Assembly (NCBI RefSeq): GCF_008843145.1
Contig: NZ_CP030265.1
Coordinates: forward strand, 5,573,001 to 5,637,000
Direction of reading: 5' to 3'
Length of the DNA: 64,000 nt
Source: Skermanella pratensis
GTDB lineage: Bacteria; Pseudomonadota; Alphaproteobacteria; Azospirillales; Azospirillaceae
Program-made: the position numbers and the translations under genes
Shown here: positions 57,825 to 64,000 of the stretch, piece after piece
Layout: the number at the start of each line of letters is the position of its first letter
Position numbering within the stretch: position 1 is the stretch's first letter
The notes under the pieces: generated by a model
The model's database searches: none
The model's input: only the letters and a program-made list of their open reading frames with translations
Told to the model about the DNA's origin: nothing

Positions 57825-60464
57825 TCATTCGGCCGCCAGCAACTCGTGCATGACGGTGCCCGGCTTGTCCAGGTCCTGATAGCTCCCGTGCTCGGCGATC
57901 TGGCCTCCCCGGAGCACAAGGGTCTGGTCGAACCGCCGGGCGATGCTGGGCCTGTGCAGGACCCAGAGCACGCCGCGGCCCTGGCGCTCCTCCAGGATCG
58001 CGTCATGGATGCGCGTCTGGCTGGCGCCGTCCAGTCCGGCGGTCGCCTCGTTGATCACCAGCAAATCGGGGTTCTTCAGGATGGCGCGGGCCAGCGCCAC
58101 CTTCTGCCGCTGCACCCGGGACAGCCGCGACCCCGAGACGCCGACATAATGGTCCAGCCCGATCTCCTGGATGGTCTCGCGCAGGTGCAATTCCTCGATC
58201 ACCTGGGCCACCAGCCGGCCGACCTTGCCGCCAACCTGGGCCTGGCCGTACGCGACCTTTCCGAACAGGATGTTGTCCTGGATCGTCGAGGCCGAGTTGT
58301 AGCTGTCCTCGACGAAGAACTCGATGCTCTCGCGCAAGCCGTCCGGCAGGTCGCGGGCGAAGACGTGGCGCGCCTCCAGCAGGCGCCGCTCCATGCCGTC
58401 GTCGATCAGGCCCAGTCGGTGGCGGGCCGGGATCAGCTTGAAGGGCAGCGCCATCAGCCGGCGCTTCTCCTCCGGCTTCAGGCTGTCGACGCCCTCCTTG
58501 TCCGCCTTCGCCACCATCGGCTGGAAGTCGGGCAGCTCCTCCGAGCTGATGAAGCTGAACTGCTCGAAGAACTGGTGGCCCGGCGGCAGGTCGGCGAACA
58601 GTTCGATCATCGTGCGGGCGACCTGGACGCCCATGTTCAGGAAGTCGCGCGTCAGCCCGACCTTCTCCAGCACGCCCAGCACATAGGTGTTCTCCGCCAT
58701 GCTGTCGATCGCGAAGACCGGCCCGACCGGGCTGCCGAACAGAAGGTTCTCGGCCACCGTCGCGTTGTTGTTGAACCGGTCGGGATGCCAGATCTCGACC
58801 AGCGACCGCATCGCCGGCTGGGCCAGCTCGGCCCTCAGCGCCGTCCGCGCCTCCAGGATGCGCGCGACGACGTCCCCGTCTCCACCCTTCGCCAATGTGC
58901 CGTTCAGGCCCAGCCGGTAGACGTCGTCCGCCAGGTCGACCATGTCCAGCACGGCGAGCGTGCGCCGGCGCAGGCTTTCGGGACCGTCGCAGCCGGCGGC
59001 GACATAGTCGATCCAGTCCGCATCCAGCGGAAAATCGGTGTTGCCGGCGGCCTGTGACTCGGAAGCCCGGCGGCGGTGCTCGGCGGCCGCCCTCTCGTCC
59101 CCTTCATGCACCGCCAGCGGGCGGTGCCGCAGCCCGTAATAGAGGTTGTCGCGCAGGCTGGAGGTGAACATGTAGCTGTTCTGCCCGACATAGGCGATGC
59201 GCCGCCCGGTGACGGCCTCCGGCAGATGCGCCATATCCTGCTCGCCGATCCGGATGCGGCCGGCCGTCGGCATCAGCAGCCGGGCGGCCAGCATGGCGAA
59301 CTCGTCCCGCCCGGCGCCGCCGACGATCGCCGTGTGCCCGTCGAGCGGCAGCGTGCAGGACAGGCCGTCCAGGATCTTCGGCCCGTTGTCCTCGCCCAGC
59401 GAGACGTTGGTGAAGACCATCGGCCCGGTCAGCCTCGTGTCCGGACCGGCGTCGGTGGCGATCAGGCCGGCGGCCATCAGTTCGGGCACGTCGAACTGCT
59501 CGATCACCTGCTCGTACTTGATCCGGATGTCTTCCTTCATCTGGTAATAGTCCAGCAGCTCCTTCCACGGTCCCGCCAGGTCCTTGTAGGCGGCCAGCAC
59601 GGCGACCAGCGAGCCGAAGCTGATGCTCCCCTGGATCACCAGATACCCGCCGATCGAGTAGAAGAAGAAAGGCGTCAGCTGGTTGATGAAATTGTTGAGA
59701 AATTTTATGAAGAACTTGCGCTGGAAGATTTCGAACCGGATATCGTAGACGTCGCCGTAGCGATGCGAGATGTCCGCCAGATGCCAGGCCGAGGTGTCGT
59801 GGGCATGGATCTCCTGCACGCCGGAGACAGATTCGCCGATCCGGTCGGAGATCTGGCGCATCGCCCGCACCCGCTGCTTGCCCAGTTGGTTGACCTTGCG
59901 CTGCAACCGGGGGATCAGCCAGCCCTGGAGCGGATAAAGCGAGATCGCCGCCGCTCCCAGGATGGGGTCCTGCATGAAGATGAAGACCAGGTAGACCAGC
60001 AGCGTGCCGCCCTGGAACACCGGCAATGCTATCGAGTCGCCGATGAAGCCGCCCAGCGGCTCGACCTCGGCGGTGATCATCGGGATGATTTCGCCCTGGC
60101 TGACCTTGCGGAACCGGGGCAGAGGGAATCGCAGCACCCTGAGATACAGCTCGTAGCGGAGCCGCCGCAGCATGCGCTCGCCCAGCCGCCCCTTCAGGGT
60201 GTTGATCCGGAACTTGAAGGCGCCGTTGATCAGGACCAGCGTCAGGAACATTCCTGACAGCAGCATCAGGTACGGCACCTGTTCGAACTGGAAACCAAGG
60301 AATTCCTTGGGGAAATTCTGCCCGCCGATGGCGTCGTTGACGATCTGCTTCGGCAGTTCCAATGAATAATAAAGGAACGGGAACGAGGACAGAGTGAGCA
60401 GGAGAATGACCACCTGCTGCCGCGTACTATAGCGCAGCACGAAGCGAAAGATGCTCTTTTCCAT
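57825..60464 (-). CDS. Aberrant ABC transporter: membrane domain plus expanded, degenerate ATPase domain
   Basis: The protein has 879 residues. The N-terminal half (about 1-330) is an ABC exporter membrane domain with about six hydrophobic segments. The ATPase half starts normally, but Walker A is VGGAGRDEFA (381-390), lacking the usual Lys-Ser/Thr. The Q-loop (VGQNSYMF) is at 426-433, while the signature (SGSRLSRVQRQ) comes only at 777-787, about 345 residues later instead of ~60. Walker B is LLVINEATAGLD (801-812; Asn for the Asp, catalytic Glu kept), H-loop LHRPS (His 837). The insert has three similar DN-x-x-x-G blocks at about 435, 568 and 726, suggesting repeated copies of one sub-domain. 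ATP hydrolysis at this site is doubtful. No substrate can be named; it may be a half transporter or a regulatory protein. Grouped with cNMP-binding and methyltransferase genes. Confidence 0.82.
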   Translation of the reverse strand: MEKSIFRFVLRYSTRQQVVILLLTLSSFPFLYYSLELPKQIVNDAIGGQNFPKEFLGFQFEQVPYLMLLSGMFLTLVLINGAFKFRINTLKGRLGERMLRRLRYELYLRVLRFPLPRFRKVSQGEIIPMITAEVEPLGGFIGDSIALPVFQGGTLLVYLVFIFMQDPILGAAAISLYPLQGWLIPRLQRKVNQLGKQRVRAMRQISDRIGESVSGVQEIHAHDTSAWHLADISHRYGDVYDIRFEIFQRKFFIKFLNNFINQLTPFFFYSIGGYLVIQGSISFGSLVAVLAAYKDLAGPWKELLDYYQMKEDIRIKYEQVIEQFDVPELMAAGLIATDAGPDTRLTGPMVFTNVSLGEDNGPKILDGLSCTLPLDGHTAIVGGAGRDEFAMLAARLLMPTAGRIRIGEQDMAHLPEAVTGRRIAYVGQNSYMFTSSLRDNLYYGLRHRPLAVHEGDERAAAEHRRRASESQAAGNTDFPLDADWIDYVAAGCDGPESLRRRTLAVLDMVDLADDVYRLGLNGTLAKGGDGDVVARILEARTALRAELAQPAMRSLVEIWHPDRFNNNATVAENLLFGSPVGPVFAIDSMAENTYVLGVLEKVGLTRDFLNMGVQVARTMIELFADLPPGHQFFEQFSFISSEELPDFQPMVAKADKEGVDSLKPEEKRRLMALPFKLIPARHRLGLIDDGMERRLLEARHVFARDLPDGLRESIEFFVEDSYNSASTIQDNILFGKVAYGQAQVGGKVGRLVAQVIEELHLRETIQEIGLDHYVGVSGSRLSRVQRQKVALARAILKNPDLLVINEATAGLDGASQTRIHDAILEERQGRGVLWVLHRPSIARRFDQTLVLRGGQIAEHGSYQDLDKPGTVMHELLAAE

Positions 60465-60673
60465 AGCACTGATGTCCGAAAAAGCGTTCCTGCGCTGGTC
60501 CGCCCGGGCAGGAAAAAAGTGGGACCGAGAGTACCTGATGGTGTGGCACCCGGCAATTCACATGGTCGATACCCAGCTATTCTGCTAGAGACAGACGATG
60601 GCATTGACCCCTATGGGTTCCAGGCTTCACAGGTTGGCCGAACTGCCGGAGTGGACACCGTGAGCAGACGCAC

Positions 60674-61939
60674 ATGAGCAACCGCATCGGGGCAGGCCGG
60701 GAAGACATCCGGGAACAGGTGCGCGAACAGACGCGCGAGCACAGCCGCGTGCTGATCTACAGCCACGACACCTTCGGCCTCGGCCATCTGCGCCGCTGCC
60801 GGACCATCGCCCATGCGCTGGTCGAGCAGCACAAGGACATGTCCGTCCTGATCCTGTCGGGGTCGCCGATCATCGGCAGCTTCGATTTCCGGAGCCGGGT
60901 CGATTTCGTCCGGATTCCCGGGGTGATCAAGCTGCGCAACGGCGAGTACACCTCGCTGAACCTGCACATCGACATCGAAGAGACGCTCGCCATGCGGGCA
61001 TCGATCATCCGCCACACCGCGGAGATCTTCGATCCCGACCTGTTCATCGTCGACAAGGAGCCGCTGGGCCTGCGGGGCGAGGTGCTGGAGACCCTCCAGG
61101 TGCTCAAGGCCCGCGGCACGCCTCTGGTGCTGGGCCTGCGCGACGTGATGGACGAGCCGTCGGCCCTGGGGCCGGAATGGGAGCGCAAGAAGGTGATGCC
61201 GGCCCTGGACAAGCTCTACGACGAGTTGTGGGTCTACGGCCTGCCGCAGATCTGCGACCCGCTCGACGGGGTCCGGGTGCCGCCCTCGGTGCGCCGGAAG
61301 ATGGTCTATACCGGATACCTGGAACGCAGCGCCCCCGTCCACCCGGCACTTCCGGACATGCCGGACGAGCCGTTCATCCTGGTCACGCCCGGCGGCGGCG
61401 GCGACGGCGAGAACTTGGTCGACTGGGTCCTGCGCGCCTACGAGCACGATCCCAGGCTGCCCCACCGCGCCTTGATCGTGCTCGGCCCCTTCATGCAGCG
61501 CGAACTTCAGAACGAGTTCGCGGCGCGGGCGGCGGCATTGCCCAAGGTCGAGACGCTGACCTTCGAGGCCCAGCTCGAAAGCCTGATGGCGAAGGCGATC
61601 GGCGTCGTCGCGATGGGCGGCTACAACACCTTCTGCGAGATCCTGTCGTTCGACAAGCGGGCGCTGATCGTGCCGCGCATGGTTCCCCGGCTGGAACAGT
61701 ACATCCGCGCCAGCCGGGCGCAGGAGCTTGGCCTGGTCAGCATGCTGCCCGACGACAGCGTGCGCGACCCGGGCGCCATGGCGACGGCGCTGCGCCAGCT
61801 GCCGCAACAGCAGGTTCCTTCCGACGTGATCGTCCCCGGCCTGCTCGACGGGCTGGAGAACGTCAACCGCCTGGCCGCCCGCCATCTGGCGGAACCCCGG
61901 CGCCCCGCGCGCCGCGCCACCCTGCGCCGCAGGGCCTGA
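60674..61939 (+). CDS. MurG-like glycosyltransferase family protein
   Basis: The protein has 421 residues from ATG 60674. The opening VLIYSHDTFGLGHLRRCRTI with the GLGH loop is the nucleotide-sugar or acceptor loop of GT-B enzymes such as MurG and the family 28 group. The C-terminal half has EPFILVTPGGGGDGENLVDW (hinge with Gly-rich turn) and KAIGVVAMGGYNTFCEILSF, the donor-binding GGYNT motif of this group. No membrane segments; peripheral cytoplasmic enzyme likely. It is first of a run of glycosyltransferases, divergent from the aberrant ABC gene. Function is probably in polysaccharide or glycan synthesis; exact sugar unknown. Confidence 0.85.
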   Translation: MSNRIGAGREDIREQVREQTREHSRVLIYSHDTFGLGHLRRCRTIAHALVEQHKDMSVLILSGSPIIGSFDFRSRVDFVRIPGVIKLRNGEYTSLNLHIDIEETLAMRASIIRHTAEIFDPDLFIVDKEPLGLRGEVLETLQVLKARGTPLVLGLRDVMDEPSALGPEWERKKVMPALDKLYDELWVYGLPQICDPLDGVRVPPSVRRKMVYTGYLERSAPVHPALPDMPDEPFILVTPGGGGDGENLVDWVLRAYEHDPRLPHRALIVLGPFMQRELQNEFAARAAALPKVETLTFEAQLESLMAKAIGVVAMGGYNTFCEILSFDKRALIVPRMVPRLEQYIRASRAQELGLVSMLPDDSVRDPGAMATALRQLPQQQVPSDVIVPGLLDGLENVNRLAARHLAEPRRPARRATLRRRA

Positions 61940-61950
61940 CCCATAGGCTG

Positions 61951-63186
61951 TTGATCTTGACCGTCTGCGTCGTCGTCAAAGGCTGGCCCCGGCTGTCCGA
62001 AACCTTCATCGCCCAGGAACTGGTGGGGCTGGAGCAGCGCGGGGTCGACCTCGCCCTGTTCTCCCTGCGCCACCCGACCGACAAGACCACCCACGCGCTG
62101 CACCACCAGCTCCGGGCGCCGGTGACCTACCTGCCGGAATATCTCCACGACGAGCCGGCCCGGCTCGCCCGCGCGCTGGGGGCCGCCCGCGCGCTGCCGG
62201 GCTGGAGACGGGCGCGTGCGGTCTGGCTCCGCGACCTCGCGCGCGACCGCACCCGGAACCGGGTCCGCCGATTCGGGCAGGCGGCGGTGCTGGCGGCCGA
62301 GCTGCCGCCGGGCACCAGCAGGATCTACGCCCATTTCCTGCACACCCCCGCCAGCGTCGCCCGCTACGCCGCCCTGATGCGGGGCCTGCCCTGGAGCTTT
62401 TCCGCCCACGCCAAGGACATCTGGACGATCCCCGACTGGGAGAAGCGGGAAAAGCTGGCCGAGGCGCGCTGGGGCGTCACCTGCACCCGCCTCGGCCATG
62501 CCCATCTGGCGGAGCTGGCGCCCGTGCCGGACCGGGTCCGGCTGCTCTACCACGGGCTGGAGTTCGACCGCTTCCCGGCCGAGGTGCCGGCGCGGCCTCC
62601 CCGGGACGGCAGCGACCCGGCCGACCCGCTGGTCCTGCTCTCGGTCGGCCGCGCGGTGGAGAAGAAGGGGTTCGACGTGGCGCTGGAAGCCCTTGCCAGG
62701 CTTCCCGCCGGGCTGCACTGGCGCTGGGTCCATGTCGGCGGCGGCACCGGGCTGAAGGCCCTGAAGGCGGAGGCCGAACGGCTGGGCCTCGCCGGCCGGA
62801 TCTCCTGGGAGGGCGCCCGGTCCCAGGACGTGGTGATCCGGCACTATGCCGAGGCCGACCTGTTCTTCCTGCCCAGCCGGCTGGCGCGAGACGGCGACCG
62901 CGACGGCCTGCCCAACGTGCTGATGGAGGCCCAGGTCATGGGGCTGCCGGTGGTCGCGACCCGGATGGCCGCCATCCCCGAGCTGGTGGTCGAGGGCGAG
63001 ACCGGCATCCTGGTCGATCCAGGCGATGCCGCCGGCCTTGCCGAAGCCCTCGCCGCCCTCGGCCGCGATCCCGAAGCGCGCCGCCGTCTGGCGGCGGCCG
63101 GCGGCAGCCGGGTCCGCGGGCGGTTCAGCGCCGGGGCCGGGCTCGACCATCTGGCCGGGCTACTGACCTCCGGCGGTCCGGAGTAA
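61951..63186 (+). CDS. GT4-type glycosyltransferase
   Basis: The enzyme has 411 residues from TTG 61951 (VCVVVKGWPRLSETFIAQEL, the typical start of this sub-group, in which SETFI is conserved). The frame is open upstream inside the previous gene but not protein-like. C-terminal GT4 domain: LLSVGRAVEKKGFDVALEAL, LHWRWVHVGGG, and the donor-binding E-x7-E region FFLPSRLARDGDRDGLPNVL followed by MEAQVMGLPVVATRMAAIPE. The layout resembles exopolysaccharide glycosyltransferases such as those of colanic acid type (WcaL/AmsK). It follows the preceding gene by 11 nt. Confidence 0.9.
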   Translation: MILTVCVVVKGWPRLSETFIAQELVGLEQRGVDLALFSLRHPTDKTTHALHHQLRAPVTYLPEYLHDEPARLARALGAARALPGWRRARAVWLRDLARDRTRNRVRRFGQAAVLAAELPPGTSRIYAHFLHTPASVARYAALMRGLPWSFSAHAKDIWTIPDWEKREKLAEARWGVTCTRLGHAHLAELAPVPDRVRLLYHGLEFDRFPAEVPARPPRDGSDPADPLVLLSVGRAVEKKGFDVALEALARLPAGLHWRWVHVGGGTGLKALKAEAERLGLAGRISWEGARSQDVVIRHYAEADLFFLPSRLARDGDRDGLPNVLMEAQVMGLPVVATRMAAIPELVVEGETGILVDPGDAAGLAEALAALGRDPEARRRLAAAGGSRVRGRFSAGAGLDHLAGLLTSGGPE

Positions 63187-63201
63187 AGGGGCCGGCCCGG
63201 C

Positions 63202-64000
63202 ATGAGGATCGCCTTCTACGCTCCCCTCAAGGCGCCGACGCACCCCACGCCCTCGGGCGACCGCCGCATGGCGCGGCTGCTGATGGCGGCGCTCGGCCAT
63301 GCCGGGCACCGGGTCGATCTGGCCTGCGGCTTCCGGAGCTGGGACGACGGCAAGCGGCCCGGCCGGCACCGGCGCCTCGCCGACCTCGGGGGTCGCTTGG
63401 CGGACCGGCTGGCCGCGCGGCTGCGGCGCGACCCGCCCGACCTGTGGTTCACCTATCACCTGTACCACAAGGCGCCGGACTGGCTGGGACCCGCCGTCAG
63501 CGCCGCGCTGGGCATCCCCTATGTGGTCGCCGAGGCCTCCTTCGCGCCCAAGCAGGCCGGCGGCCCCTTCGCGCTCGGCCATGAAGCGGCGGCGGCAGCC
63601 ATCGCCCGCGCCGACGCCGTGATCTCCCTCAACTCGGCCGACGCGGAGTGCCTGTATCCCCTGCTCCGGTCGCCCGGCCGGCTGACGCTGCTGCGCCCCT
63701 TCGTCGAGCCGCCGGCCCCGCGCGACCGCGCCGCGGACCGCGCCGGACTCGCCCGCTCGCTGGGGCTGGACCCGGAGGTGCCCTGGCTGCTGGCCGTCGG
63801 CATGATGCGGGGCGGTGACAAGCAGCGCTCGTTCCGCGTCCTGGCGCGCGCCCTGGAACGGCTGGGCGGCCACGACTGGCGGCTGCTGGCGGTGGGCGAC
63901 GGGCCGCGCCGGGCTTGCGTCGAGGAAAGCTTCGGCCGCGTCGATCCCGGCCGCCTCCGCTTCCTGGGCGCCCTGCCGCCCGACCGGCTGGCCGCCTGCT
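63202..64000 (+). CDS. Glycosyltransferase, N-terminal part (cut by window end)
   Basis: ATG 63202, 15 nt after the previous stop; 266 codons are visible with no stop before the window ends. MRIAFYAPLKAPTHPTPSGD and RRMARLLMAALGHAGHRVDL are a GT-B N-terminal start with a Pro/Ser-rich loop; IPYVVAEASFAPKQAGGPFA and AAAIARADAVISLNSADAEC are conserved middle parts. EVPWLLAVGMMRGGDKQRSF opens the C-terminal donor domain. Operon with the two preceding glycosyltransferases. Confidence 0.85.
   Translation, partial: MRIAFYAPLKAPTHPTPSGDRRMARLLMAALGHAGHRVDLACGFRSWDDGKRPGRHRRLADLGGRLADRLAARLRRDPPDLWFTYHLYHKAPDWLGPAVSAALGIPYVVAEASFAPKQAGGPFALGHEAAAAAIARADAVISLNSADAECLYPLLRSPGRLTLLRPFVEPPAPRDRAADRAGLARSLGLDPEVPWLLAVGMMRGGDKQRSFRVLARALERLGGHDWRLLAVGDGPRRACVEESFGRVDPGRLRFLGALPPDRLAAC

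Overview
The window is GC-rich chromosomal DNA with densely packed, often overlapping genes. The gene content and order (miaB-phoH-ybeY-corC-lnt-xre-metK-trmB, then rimP-nusA-ylxR-infB-rbfA-truB-rpsO-pnp), a TPR-extended thioredoxin, an HWE-type histidine kinase, DUF1127 and DUF1674 proteins and a split Ccm (System I) locus point to an alphaproteobacterium. Rhodospirillales (an Azospirillum/Skermanella-like organism) is my best inference. No 16S rRNA gene is present, so this rests on gene content only.

Layout. 0-1.3 kb: end of an ammonium transporter, its terminator, and an intact small-antitoxin/PIN-toxin pair. 1.4-7.8 kb: class A penicillin-binding protein, a nitronate-monooxygenase-like flavoprotein with a Cys cluster, a GDPD, an EpmB-like lysine aminomutase and a secreted protein. 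8.2-11.8 kb: a CheB-CheR-PAS-HWE kinase hybrid with its response regulator. 11.8-19.4 kb: housekeeping genes (thermonuclease, SdhAF4-like factor, HtpX, GFA protein, aminotransferase, DUF1127) and the minus-strand operon thioredoxin/TPR - LON domain - Trm112 - DUF971, with ProX upstream. 19.5-22.3 kb: tRNA-Gly(GCC) followed by a graveyard of toxin-antitoxin modules in which antitoxins or partners survive while HipA, a HigB-like toxin and a DUF4258 gene are each broken. 22.3-30.9 kb: a six-heme cytochrome with a P460-like front domain, divergent from ccmDEFGHI. 31.1-34.3 kb: a polar amino-acid ABC importer. 34.3-37.4 kb: a possible micro-protein, an MFS exporter and a HerA-like ATPase. 37.8-56.6 kb: RNA-modification, envelope and translation operons with structured leaders before metK, rimP and pnp. 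56.8-64 kb: a methyltransferase, a cyclic-nucleotide-binding protein and a highly aberrant ABC protein, opposite a run of glycosyltransferase genes cut off by the window end.

Most distinctive: (1) two copies of a TA-flanked MITE-like repeat, one sitting exactly on the stop codon of the PBP gene, the other replacing the N-terminal half of a HigB-like toxin; (2) a second MITE-like family and a hairpin repeat filling the htpX/GFA gap; (3) an ABC protein with a degenerate Walker A and an apparent triplication of its Q-loop/helical segment, next to a cAMP-type sensor domain and a methyltransferase; (4) a metK leader with two strong hairpins that fits no SAM riboswitch class I recognise; (5) a promoter-hairpin-terminator unit before rimP, and an apparent one-base frameshift near the start of rimP itself. 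All assignments come from reading the sequence; no database search was run.
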